The notes under the pieces are model-generated. The model ran no database searches. It was not told the origin of the DNA and was given only the letters and a program-made list of their open reading frames with translations. The position numbers and the translations under genes were made by a program. DNA of 32,190 bases, from NCBI GenBank assembly GCA_947259105.1, contig CAMYKU010000044.1, positions 1-32,190 on the forward strand. Reading direction: 5' to 3'. Within the stretch, counting starts at the first letter, position 1. Every line of letters starts with the position of its first letter. Origin of the DNA: an uncultured Alphaproteobacteria bacterium (GTDB lineage Bacteria; Pseudomonadota; Alphaproteobacteria; UBA8366; JADFVY01). Below are positions 1 through 6,423 of this stretch, piece after piece.

Positions 1-270
1 ATCGGTCTTGTTGCGCTTGACGTACGGCTTCACATATTGCGGCGGGATCAGGCGCACATCGTGCCCCAGCGCCCGCAGCTCCCGCCCCCAATGATGCCCG
101 GTGGCGCAGGCCTCGAGCCCGATCAGGCAGGGCGGCAGCTTTGCGAAATAATCCAGCATCTGGCCGCGGCGAAGCTGCCGGCGCACGACAACCGCGCCGC
201 TCTCGTCAACGCCGTGAACCTGAAAAACATGCTTGGCGATATCCAGCCCGATAACCGATATACTGCTCAT
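1..270 (-). CDS. IS110-family transposase, N-terminal part (cut by window edge)
   Basis: Reading the minus strand from the ATG at 270-268 gives 90 in-frame codons down to base 1, so the gene continues outside the window. The N-terminus has the IS110-type start with GLDIAK (Asp10 as the likely first acidic residue of the RuvC-like DEDD domain), then GLEACATGHHW (Glu53, likely the second acidic residue) and a segment ending KPYVKRNKTD that is typical of the family. IS110 enzymes are DEDD recombinases that move a circular intermediate, guided by a structured noncoding RNA made from the element. The catalytic C-terminal serine region lies off the window, so intactness cannot be judged. It points away from the two-component genes at 545. 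Confidence 0.88.
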   Translation of the reverse strand, partial: MSSISVIGLDIAKHVFQVHGVDESGAVVVRRQLRRGQMLDYFAKLPPCLIGLEACATGHHWGRELRALGHDVRLIPPQYVKPYVKRNKTD

Positions 271-459
271 GGACGGTCCCCTTCGATTGGAAGTTTCAAC
301 GAACCACCAGTCTGGCACACAGATGCCGCATGTGGGGCCGTCCACCCCATCAGTATTGGACTGGACCCCTTGGGTGAGACAGTAAATCAGGGACAGGTTG
401 CGTGGCATCGCCTCCGGCGATCCGCCAACCCGGTGAATCGGCCCTGGCTTTAATAGAAA
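271..459 (-). ncRNA. Noncoding end of the IS110 element; possible bridge-RNA region
   Basis: About 190 bases lie upstream of the transposase start with no credible gene. They contain short dyads, such as TGGGG/CCCCA at about 331-347 and GTCCA/TGGAC around 340-364, that could form stem-loops. In the IS110 subgroup the bridge RNA is transcribed from the end upstream of the transposase; in the IS1111 subgroup it lies downstream instead. The subgroup cannot be decided from 90 residues and the outer boundary of the element is not visible, so the end coordinate is a guess. Confidence 0.3.
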
Positions 460-477
460 GAGCGGATTCACGCGATC

Positions 478-493
478 GATCGTGAGCACGATC
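478..493. repeat. 16-base inverted repeat upstream of the response regulator
   Basis: GATCGTG-ag-CACGATC is a perfect 7-base dyad with a 2-base centre. It sits inside a wider imperfect dyad, with GAGCGG at 460-465 and CCGCTC at 503-508. It lies 39 bases upstream of the -10 box at 532. It could be an operator, a hairpin or the target site of the neighbouring IS110 element; the sequence does not decide. Confidence 0.35.
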
Positions 494-531
494 AATCCCG
501 ACCCGCTCTAGGCGTAGCTCCTGTCCGGCCC

Positions 532-537
532 TATAAT
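532..537 (+). promoter_or_regulatory. Perfect -10 box, likely leaderless promoter of the response regulator
   Basis: TATAAT occupies 532-537 and the ATG of the response regulator begins at 545, only 7 bases later. Transcription starting at the usual distance from this box would begin at or within a base or two of the start codon, leaving no room for a ribosome-binding site. No good -35 box is present at 16-18 bases. Confidence 0.5.
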
Positions 538-544
538 CGCGGGA

Positions 545-1240
545 ATGGACGACCTTCGGCATATCCTGGTGGTGGACGACGACAGGCGGCTGCGCGAGCT
601 GTTGCACCGCTACCTCAGCGACAACGGGTTTCTGGTGACCTCCGCCCGCGACGCAACGGAGGCGCGGAACCTGCAGAAGGGGATGGCGTTCGACCTGATC
701 GTGCTGGATGTGATGATGCCGGGGGAAAGCGGGCTCGAGCTGGCGCGCTCGTTGCGGGAGATGCGCAACAACGTTCCGATCCTCATGCTGACCGCGATGG
801 GCGAGCCCTCCGACCGGATCGGCGGTCTTGAGGCCGGCGCGGACGACTACCTGCCGAAGCCGTTCGAGCCGCGCGAACTGCTGCTGCGCATCCGGACCAT
901 CCTGAGGCGCGCCACGACGGGCATGCCGCAAACCGAACCGGCGCCGGAAATCCGGTTGGGTCCGCTGCGCTTCGACCGCGAGCGCGCGATCCTGGTGGAC
1001 CGGGACGGCGGCGTCGTTCGCGTGACGACGGCGGAAGCCAGCCTGCTGGACGTTCTTTCCGAGGCGCCGGGGGAGGTGTTGAGCCGCGAGTCGCTGGGCG
1101 ATCGTTGCGCCATCGACGGTGGCGACCGGGCGGTCGACGTTCAGGTCGCACGATTGCGGCGCAAGATCGAAACGGACCCGAAGAACCCGCGCTACCTGCA
1201 GACCGTCCGCGGGCGCGGCTATGTTCTGCGCCCGGACTGA
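545..1240 (+). CDS. OmpR-family response regulator
   Basis: This 231-residue protein has an N-terminal receiver domain (about 5-118) with acidic Asp11/Asp12, phospho-acceptor Asp55 in LIVLDVMMP, Thr83 and Lys105 in the KPFEP loop. A C-terminal winged-helix DNA-binding domain (about 135-230) ends in the typical RGRGYVL motif. It would act in the cytoplasm as a transcription factor phosphorylated by the kinase encoded 9 bases downstream. The ATG at 545 fits the start of the receiver domain, and no Shine-Dalgarno sequence precedes it. The pair resembles the OmpR/EnvZ-type systems of alphaproteobacteria; the target genes are unknown. An IS110 end lies directly upstream and may have altered its original promoter context. 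Confidence 0.95.
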   Translation: MDDLRHILVVDDDRRLRELLHRYLSDNGFLVTSARDATEARNLQKGMAFDLIVLDVMMPGESGLELARSLREMRNNVPILMLTAMGEPSDRIGGLEAGADDYLPKPFEPRELLLRIRTILRRATTGMPQTEPAPEIRLGPLRFDRERAILVDRDGGVVRVTTAEASLLDVLSEAPGEVLSRESLGDRCAIDGGDRAVDVQVARLRRKIETDPKNPRYLQTVRGRGYVLRPD

Positions 1241-1249
1241 CGCATTGCG

Positions 1250-2572
1250 ATGCTTCTGAGCCTCCTGAAAACCAGTATCGTGCCGCGCTCCCTGTTCGGG
1301 CGGTCGCTGCTGATCATCGTCATGCCCTTGATCCTCCTTCAACTGGTGTCCACCTGGATCTTCTACGACCGCCACTGGGATACCATCACCCGCCGCCTGT
1401 CGAATTCGATCGCCGGCGACATCGCACAGGTCATTGAACTCGGCCGGCAGAGCCCGGGCGAGGACTCACGCGCCGCAATCTTCGATATGGCGCGGCGCAA
1501 CTTCGGCCTCGTGATCTCGCTCCGCGAGGGCGCAATACTGCCGGCGGACAACAGCGGCAACAATGCGCGCATCGACTTTTTCCTCTCGCAGGCCCTGAAC
1601 AGCCGGATCCAGCGCCCGCACCAGATCGATTCCTCGTCATACCGTGAACGCGTGATCGTCGACATCCAGCTGCAGGACGCGGTCATGACCGTCGTGGTCC
1701 CGGGCAAACGGCTGTTCAGCACCACCACCTACATCTTCATCATGTGGATGGTTGGGACCTCGCTGGTGCTGTTCGCGGTGGCGTCGATCTTCATGCGCAA
1801 CCAGGTGCGGCCGATTTCCCGGCTGGCGCATGCCGCGGACCAGTTCGGCAAGGGCCGCGACCTTGACGTGAATTTCAAGCCGGAAGGCGCCCAGGAAGTG
1901 CGTCAGGCGGCCTCGGCCTTCAACGTCATGCGCGAGAGGCTGCGCCGGCAGATCCGCCAGCGCACCGACATGCTGTCCGGCGTCAGCCACGATCTGCGCA
2001 CCCCGATCACGCGAATGAAACTGCAGCTGGCGATGCAGCCGGAAAGCGAGGCGGTCACGGGACTCTTGGACGACGTCGCGGAGATGGAGCGGATGATCGA
2101 GGGGTACCTCACCTTCGCCCGCGGCGAGGACGACGAGGCCGGCAAGCGCGTCGATCTCGGTGCGATCGTCGAGGACGTGGTGGCCGGCTGGCGGCGCAAC
2201 AATGTCAAGATCGACTGCCACGTCGAGGGAACCCTCGAAGCCTGGCTGCGGCCGGACGCGGTACGGCGGACGCTCGACAATCTGCTGGTCAACGCCCGGC
2301 GCTACGGCCAGAACATCTGGGTCCGCGCGGGTCGGCGGGGCGAGGCCATCGAGATTACCGTGGACGACGACGGGCCCGGCATCGCCGAAGCCCATCGCGA
2401 GGACGTGTTCAGGCCGTTCTACAGGCTCGACGAATCGCGCAACCCGGATACCGGCGGCACGGGGCTGGGCCTCGCCATCGCCCGCGACCTGGTGCGCGGC
2501 CACGGCGGTGATATCACACTCGAGGATTCGCCGCATGGCGGCTTGCGCGTGCGCATCAGGCTGCCTCTTTAG
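1250..2572 (+). CDS. EnvZ-like sensor histidine kinase
   Basis: This is a 440-residue inner-membrane kinase. A transmembrane helix at about 18-37 is followed by a periplasmic domain of roughly 120 residues and a second helix at about 160-182. A HAMP linker follows (about 183-238), then the dimerisation/phosphotransfer motif GVSHDLRTP with His247. The ATP-binding domain has an N box near 341-350, G1 DDGPGI at 373-378 and G2 GGTGLGL at 402-408. It most likely phosphorylates the response regulator encoded just upstream; the 9-base gap and weak ribosome-binding site suggest translational coupling. The periplasmic domain gives no clear ligand signature, so the signal is unknown. All catalytic motifs are present. 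Confidence 0.95.
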   Translation: MLLSLLKTSIVPRSLFGRSLLIIVMPLILLQLVSTWIFYDRHWDTITRRLSNSIAGDIAQVIELGRQSPGEDSRAAIFDMARRNFGLVISLREGAILPADNSGNNARIDFFLSQALNSRIQRPHQIDSSSYRERVIVDIQLQDAVMTVVVPGKRLFSTTTYIFIMWMVGTSLVLFAVASIFMRNQVRPISRLAHAADQFGKGRDLDVNFKPEGAQEVRQAASAFNVMRERLRRQIRQRTDMLSGVSHDLRTPITRMKLQLAMQPESEAVTGLLDDVAEMERMIEGYLTFARGEDDEAGKRVDLGAIVEDVVAGWRRNNVKIDCHVEGTLEAWLRPDAVRRTLDNLLVNARRYGQNIWVRAGRRGEAIEITVDDDGPGIAEAHREDVFRPFYRLDESRNPDTGGTGLGLAIARDLVRGHGGDITLEDSPHGGLRVRIRLPL

Positions 2573-2617
2573 AGCCGATCCGGATTGTGTGGAATCGCCC
2601 TCGGCCGGGCGCCGCGA

Positions 2618-2953
2618 TCAATACATGCGCCCGCCGTCGGGCACCTTCCGGCTGGGACCAAGCAGCACGACCTCGCCATCCTCGTCGGGCACGCCAAGCA
2701 CCAGAACCTCGGACCGCATCGGGCCGATCTGTTTGGCCGGGAAGTTCACGACAGCCACCACCTGGCGGCCGGCCAGCGCATCGAGTGCGTAGTGCCGCGT
2801 GATCTGGGCCGACGTCTTTCGCTCGCCGATCTCCGCGCCGAAATCGATCCAGAGCCGGTAAGCCGGACTGCGGGCCTCGGGAAACGGCTCGGCGCGGACG
2901 ACGGTGCCGATGCGGATATCGACCTTCAGGAAATCGTCGAACGAGATGGTCAT
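2618..2953 (-). CDS. csaA: CsaA-like tRNA-binding protein
   Basis: This small 111-residue protein consists almost entirely of one tRNA-binding OB-fold (the EMAP-II/Trbp111/CsaA family). The N-terminal DFLKVDIRIGTVV strand and the later VNFPAKQIGPMRSEVLVLG segment are family hallmarks. CsaA proteins are dimeric and have been described as export-associated chaperones and tRNA binders; the physiological role is not settled. The ATG at 2953 is preceded by a good GGAGAGGA ribosome-binding site. It converges with the sensor kinase gene, leaving 45 bases between the stop codons, and appears monocistronic. Confidence 0.9.
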   Translation of the reverse strand: MTISFDDFLKVDIRIGTVVRAEPFPEARSPAYRLWIDFGAEIGERKTSAQITRHYALDALAGRQVVAVVNFPAKQIGPMRSEVLVLGVPDEDGEVVLLGPSRKVPDGGRMY

Positions 2954-3042
2954 GCTGTCCTCTCCCTGTCCGCGCCCACATCTGCGGACGCTAGAGCATT
3001 GTCCGTTCAGTTGGAATCGGGTCCTACCGGCGGCGCGATCTC

Positions 3043-3081
3043 ATACTTCGAGACGCCCCTTCGGGGCTCCTCAGCATGAGG
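3043..3081 (-). repeat. Dispersed dyad repeat, copy 1
   Basis: A CTTCGAGACG block, a GCCCC-ttc-GGGGC hairpin and a CTCCTCAGCATGAGG block make up this copy. Read on the opposite strand it belongs to the same family as 3097-3141 and the copies at 15408 and 15688. It lies in the 351-base gap between csaA and the phasin gene; the rest of the gap (2954-3042 and 3142-3218) shows no gene. Confidence 0.75.
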
Positions 3082-3096
3082 GCACAAGCATTTGAG

Positions 3097-3141
3097 CCTC
3101 ACCCTGAGGAGGTTGCGGAGCAACCGTCTCGAAGGGTGAGG
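3097..3141 (+). repeat. Dispersed dyad repeat, copy 2
   Basis: Outer arms CCTCACCCT and AGGGTGAGG form a perfect 9-base inverted repeat enclosing an inner GGTTGC-gga-GCAACC hairpin. This copy is inverted relative to copy 1, so the two together form a doublet 15 bases apart, as in REP/BIME-type intergenic repeats. Confidence 0.8.
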
Positions 3142-3218
3142 TCGCTCTGGCCCAGCCGAACACAACATAACGGATAGTACGCTAGCACCGTGCCAGCCCG
3201 ATGAAAACGGTTGCCGCA

Positions 3219-3251
3219 AAGAAAACAGCCGCTCCCGCGAGGCGGGAGCGG
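3219..3251 (-). terminator. Rho-independent terminator of the phasin gene
   Basis: On the minus strand a 9-base perfect stem (CCGCTCCCG/CGGGAGCGG, loop of 5) at 3251-3229 is followed by CTGTTTTCTTT. It lies about 54 bases past the phasin stop codon, the right place and orientation for intrinsic termination. Confidence 0.8.
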
Positions 3252-3257
3252 CCGGAG

Positions 3258-3288
3258 CCTTCGGACGAGGGAGGAGATCGTCCGAAGG
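3258..3288 (-). ncRNA. Hairpin with anti-Shine-Dalgarno loop in the phasin 3' region; candidate small RNA
   Basis: A perfect 11-base stem (CCTTCGGACGA/TCGTCCGAAGG) encloses a 9-base loop that reads UCUCCUCCC on the minus strand, directly complementary to Shine-Dalgarno sequences. It begins 16 bases after the phasin stop and is followed at once by the terminator hairpin. A hairpin with a CU-rich anti-SD loop followed by a terminator is the architecture of the alphaproteobacterial 'cuckoo'/CcsR/MmgR-type small RNAs. Whether a separate RNA accumulates is inference. Confidence 0.5.
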
Positions 3289-3304
3289 GGGTCTTCGCAG
3301 TGAA

Positions 3305-3733
3305 TTACTTCTTGCCGTTCTTGACCAGGCCCTTGACCTCGTCGAGACCCTCGACGAAGCGCTTGTTCAGGATCTCGAACACGGCGCCGTTGGTCTTGGC
3401 AACGGATTCGTTGAGTTCCTTGAGGTTCACAACGGCGCGCTCGACGCCTTCACGGGTCAGTTCGGCGTGACGCGCGACCTTGTCTTTCGGCTCGCCCGCG
3501 GCGAGCATTTCCTGCGTCGCGGCGGTCAGCTCTTCGATGTTCTCGCGGACGATCGCGGCCTGGCGCTCGAACAGGCCCTGCGCGGCCTCGGTGGCAAGCT
3601 TGTTGGCGGAGGCCAGCGTCTCGATGTTCTTCTTCTGCGCGGTCATGATCTTGTCGACATCGAAGGCCGGAACCTTGAAGTCGCCCATGAACTTGGTGAA
3701 GTCGAAAGTACCGAAGGGGTTGGCGGTCGTCAT
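3305..3733 (-). CDS. phaP: Phasin (PHA granule-associated protein)
   Basis: The 142-residue protein begins MTTANPFGTFDFTKF and is almost wholly predicted amphipathic helix. The pattern DVDKIMTAQKKNIETLASANKLATEAAQG matches the Phasin_2 family in two short stretches: the QKKNIE heptads near residue 32 and the AAQGLFERQA segment near 50. A Lys-rich tail ends KNGKK. Phasins coat polyhydroxyalkanoate granules and control their number and size. The start at 3733 is chosen because AGGAGA lies at the proper distance, while an upstream ATG at 3766 has no such site. It has its own strong promoter, paired putative operator sites, and a terminator. Confidence 0.92.
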   Translation of the reverse strand: MTTANPFGTFDFTKFMGDFKVPAFDVDKIMTAQKKNIETLASANKLATEAAQGLFERQAAIVRENIEELTAATQEMLAAGEPKDKVARHAELTREGVERAVVNLKELNESVAKTNGAVFEILNKRFVEGLDEVKGLVKNGKK

Positions 3734-3777
3734 TTTCTGTCTCCTGAAATCCTGATTGCGGTGCACAACACATTATG

Positions 3778-3788
3778 TTGCGATGCAG
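3778..3788. promoter_or_regulatory. Putative PhaR-type operator, start-site proximal
   Basis: TTGC-GAT-GCAG lies at or just past the expected transcription start of the phasin gene. It continues as GCAGCATTT, exactly as in the second copy at 3836. Read in reverse it is CTGC-N3-GCAA, one base from the CTGC-N3-GCAG form recalled for PhaR, the PHA-sensing repressor of phasin genes. Confidence 0.5.
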
Positions 3789-3797
3789 CATTTCGGG

Positions 3798-3825
3798 ATT
3801 ATATCCCCCGCATACAAGAGGTCAA
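3798..3825 (-). promoter_or_regulatory. Strong sigma-70 promoter of the phasin gene
   Basis: On the minus strand TTGACC (3825-3820) and TATAAT (3803-3798) are separated by 16 bases, close to the consensus. Expected transcription start is near 3791, giving a leader of about 58 bases before the ATG at 3733. Confidence 0.8.
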
Positions 3826-3835
3826 GAAGTTTTTT

Positions 3836-3846
3836 TTGCAGTGCAG
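3836..3846. promoter_or_regulatory. Putative PhaR-type operator, upstream of the -35 box
   Basis: TTGC-AGT-GCAG is a second copy of the motif at 3778, 58 bases away and on the other side of the promoter. Both are followed by CATTT. A perfect 11-base inverted repeat (GCGGTGCACAA at 3758-3768, TTGTGCACCGC at 3852-3862) encloses both sites and the promoter. Confidence 0.5.
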
Positions 3847-3876
3847 CATTTTTGTGCACCGCATGATAATCCCCTG

Positions 3877-4518
3877 TCAGGCGCCTTCCGCCACGGGCCG
3901 CGCGCGGCGGCCGAACAGAACCTCCGCGCAGCGCCCGGCACGTCCCAGATTGCGGTCGAGCGCCGCCATGGTCCGCGCAAGGTCCGGCGTGTCGTCGTCG
4001 AGCCAGACCCGGAAGGTTCTGGCCCAGACGCCGGCGAGGCCCGCGGCCTTGGCGCCGCCAGCGGCACCGTCCGAGGCGATCTCGGCCGCCTCGAGCATCC
4101 AGGTCATGGAACACCCGAACGCAGGCAACGTCGCGAGCGCGGCCAGCGGATCGAACATCAGCCCGGCCCGGATCCGGCGCAGCGCCTCGCGGTAGGGGCG
4201 AAGCACATCGAAGCGCCGCATGACGACCTCGAACAGCCGGTCACGCGCCGTGTCTTCCGGTGCGAACGCGAAATCCGACGCCACGACCGCCTTGTCGACG
4301 CGGCGCGCGAAGGCGGCGAGAATGGCGGCCCGCGATCCGAAAGCCGGATGAAGATCGGCCAGCTTGACGCCGGCGTCCCGGGCGATCGCGGTGACACTCA
4401 GGCCGCGCCAGCCCTCTGTTTCGGCAAGCGCGAGCATGGCGTCGACCAGCCTGCTTTCGATATCCTTCGCGCCGCTTTTCGGGGCCTCCGCTTTCGGGGC
4501 CGATGGTTTCTTGGCCAT
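3877..4518 (-). CDS. TetR-family transcriptional regulator
   Basis: This is a 213-residue protein. A Lys/Ala/Pro-rich N-terminal extension (1-17) precedes a TetR-type helix-turn-helix at about 22-68, with LSVTAIARDAGV as the core and AFGSRAAILAAF following. The C-terminal ligand-binding region (about 75-205) is not recognisable beyond a general similarity to TetR-like proteins. The ATG at 4518 has a GGGAGT ribosome-binding site. It lies upstream of the phasin gene on the same strand with 143 bases between them, where the phasin promoter and its repeat sites sit, so it could act there, though its target is not shown. An AT-rich patch at about 4572-4590 upstream may hold its own promoter. Confidence 0.87.
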   Translation of the reverse strand: MAKKPSAPKAEAPKSGAKDIESRLVDAMLALAETEGWRGLSVTAIARDAGVKLADLHPAFGSRAAILAAFARRVDKAVVASDFAFAPEDTARDRLFEVVMRRFDVLRPYREALRRIRAGLMFDPLAALATLPAFGCSMTWMLEAAEIASDGAAGGAKAAGLAGVWARTFRVWLDDDTPDLARTMAALDRNLGRAGRCAEVLFGRRARPVAEGA

Positions 4519-4591
4519 GATTCAGACTCCCTTCTTGGGTTCCGACGGTCCGGCGGGTCCCGTCATCCAGTTCCTTTATAAATAAAACGAA

Positions 4592-5080
4592 TCAGCGGCG
4601 CCGCAAGGCAATCTCTGCGACCGTGCCGCCGGTGAGGTCCGCCAGGGCCCCGGGATCGAGCCTGAACACCGCGAAGGGGGTGCCGGCCGCGGCCCAGATC
4701 TCCTCGAACACAAGGAGGTCCGCATCGATGAACGTGACCACCGGCCGGTCGTGCCCGACCGGCGGCACGCCGCCGATGACGAATCCGGTTTCGCGGCGCA
4801 CGAAACCGGCGTCCGCCTTGCCGAGCGCCTCGCCGAGCAACGCGCCCACCGCCGTCTCGTCGACGCGGTTGACGCCGCTGGCGACGACCAGCACCGCGCG
4901 GCCGCTCGCGGCGCCGCGAAAGACGATCGACTTGGCGATCTGGGCGACGTCGCAGCCCACCGCCGCCGCGGCCTCCACCGCCGTGCGGGTCGATTGGTCG
5001 AGCTCCCGGATTTCGAAGGAAAAGCCGCGTGCCGCAAGCGCCGCCCGGACCTTCGCGGCACTCGACGACAATTTCGGCAT
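4592..5080 (-). CDS. YbaK/EbsC-family aminoacyl-tRNA deacylase
   Basis: A single YbaK domain fills this 162-residue protein. The conserved Lys50 in IAKSIVF corresponds to the catalytic/substrate-binding lysine of this family, and GFVIGGVPPVGH at about 98-109 is the signature loop. Family members hydrolyse misacylated tRNAs (for example Cys- or Ala-tRNA-Pro) in trans and so support translational fidelity; the exact substrate of this copy cannot be read from sequence. The ATG at 5080-5078 directly abuts the proC stop codon at 5083-5081 with no intervening base, so it is very likely the last gene of a ybjN-like/proC/ybaK transcription unit. Confidence 0.9.
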   Translation of the reverse strand: MPKLSSSAAKVRAALAARGFSFEIRELDQSTRTAVEAAAAVGCDVAQIAKSIVFRGAASGRAVLVVASGVNRVDETAVGALLGEALGKADAGFVRRETGFVIGGVPPVGHDRPVVTFIDADLLVFEEIWAAAGTPFAVFRLDPGALADLTGGTVAEIALRRR

Positions 5081-5911
5081 CTATCCGGCCAGTTCCCGCC
5101 CGCGCCGTGTGGCGGCGGCGACCGCGCGGGTCATCAGCGACTGCAGGCCATCCTCCGCCATCAGAATGTCCAGCGCGGCCTGCGTGGTGCCGCCCGGGCT
5201 GGTCACGTTCTTGCGGAGCTGCGCCGGCGCGTCGTCGCCACGCAGCGCAAGCTGCCCGGCCCCCGCCACCGTCACCAGCGCGAGGCGGTCTGCGAGCGCG
5301 CGCGGCAGGCCGGCCTCGACTCCCGCCTCGGCCAGACACTCGATCAGCAGGAACACATAGGCGGGGCCGCTGCCCGATACCGCCGTAACCGGGTCGATCA
5401 GCGCCTCGTCGTCGACCGTCAGGACCGCGCCGACCGCGCCGAGCAGCGCCGCGCAGATGGCAATCTGCGCCTTCGAGACCGCGGCGCTGGGGCAGGCCAC
5501 CGTGATTCCCTGGCCGATCGCCGCCGGGGTGTTCGGCATGGCGCGGACGATGGCCGCATCCGCGCCGAGATGACCGGCGAAATAACCGATCGTCGTGCCC
5601 GCCGCGATCGACAGAAACACCGTGCCGGGCCCGGCAAACCGCGCGGCGGCCGGCGCGGCGGCGTCCATCTGCTGCGGCTTGACGGCGAATACCACGACCT
5701 CGGGGTCGAGATCGCCGGGGAGCGCGTCCATCGCCTCGTAAACCGTGACCTGGCCATGGCCCGCGAACTCCGGCGCGCCAAGCGGGTCGACGGCGGCGAC
5801 CCCGGCGCCGGCAATGCCGCTCTCCAGCCAGCGGGACAGCATGGCGCCGCCCATCTTGCCGCAGCCGACGAGCAGCAGCGGCCGGGTCAGATGCGGGTCC
5901 GCGGGAGCCAT
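5081..5911 (-). CDS. proC: Pyrroline-5-carboxylate reductase
   Basis: ProC carries out the last step of proline synthesis, reducing pyrroline-5-carboxylate with NAD(P)H in the cytoplasm. The 276-residue protein starts with a Rossmann motif, VGCGKMGGAM, at about 15-24. It carries AVKPQQMD in the cofactor domain and the family signature around VSGSGPAYVFLLIE in the C-terminal dimerisation domain. Length is normal. The reading frame stays open upstream, but the ATG at 5911 fits the family N-terminus and lies 8 bases after the ybjN-like gene, which suggests coupling. The gene abuts the YbaK-family gene. Confidence 0.95.
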   Translation of the reverse strand: MAPADPHLTRPLLLVGCGKMGGAMLSRWLESGIAGAGVAAVDPLGAPEFAGHGQVTVYEAMDALPGDLDPEVVVFAVKPQQMDAAAPAAARFAGPGTVFLSIAAGTTIGYFAGHLGADAAIVRAMPNTPAAIGQGITVACPSAAVSKAQIAICAALLGAVGAVLTVDDEALIDPVTAVSGSGPAYVFLLIECLAEAGVEAGLPRALADRLALVTVAGAGQLALRGDDAPAQLRKNVTSPGGTTQAALDILMAEDGLQSLMTRAVAAATRRGRELAG

Positions 5912-5919
5912 GGCGGGCC

Positions 5920-6423
5920 TCAGGCCTCGCCGACCGTCTCGATCATTGCGGCCGCAAGCGCGTCGCCGGGTGGCTGGCCGGCCCACAGCACGAACTGGAA
6001 AGCCGGGTAGTAGCGGTCGCATTCGTCGAGCGCGACCTCGACCAGGTCTTCGAGCTGCTCGACGCCCGGGGCGAACTGCCCCCGCGTGAGCAGCGTATGG
6101 CGGAAGGTCGGCGCCGGGTCGTCGGCGGCAACCTCGAAATGGCCGAGCCAGAGGCGCTCGTTGATCGAGGCCAGCAGGTCGTTGATGTCCCGCCGTTTCT
6201 CTTCGGGAACCCTGATATCGATGCTGCAATGAAGATGCAGCGCGTCCAGATCCTGCTGCCAGATGAAGTGCAGCTTGTAGGCGCACCAGCGGCGGGACGG
6301 TTCGGTCACGAATTCATCGTCGGCCGCGCGCATGTGCGGCCACCCCTGGGTGCTGGCAAGCTCCTCGAGAAGATCGAGCGGATTGGCTGTGCGGCTGCCG
6401 GCTCCTTCAAGCGTCATACCCAT
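5920..6423 (-). CDS. YbjN domain-containing protein
   Basis: This 167-residue cytoplasmic protein matches the YbjN fold, a tetratricopeptide-chaperone-like alpha/beta fold. The segments WCAYKLHFIWQQDLDALH and RRDINDLLASINERLW are the recognisable core. YbjN proteins have been linked to stress tolerance and motility, but no reaction is established. The start at 6423 (MGMTLEG) is chosen because AAGGGGGT precedes it; an earlier ATG at 6441 and a later one at 6417 are alternatives. It is the first gene of the proC operon. The 150 bases between it and the UbiK/BMFP gene show no other gene. Confidence 0.85.
   Translation of the reverse strand: MGMTLEGAGSRTANPLDLLEELASTQGWPHMRAADDEFVTEPSRRWCAYKLHFIWQQDLDALHLHCSIDIRVPEEKRRDINDLLASINERLWLGHFEVAADDPAPTFRHTLLTRGQFAPGVEQLEDLVEVALDECDRYYPAFQFVLWAGQPPGDALAAAMIETVGEA

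Noticed and set aside
37..453. A plus-strand open frame across the IS110 end
   Set aside because: It is the complement of the transposase, whose minus-strand translation shows clear IS110 motifs.
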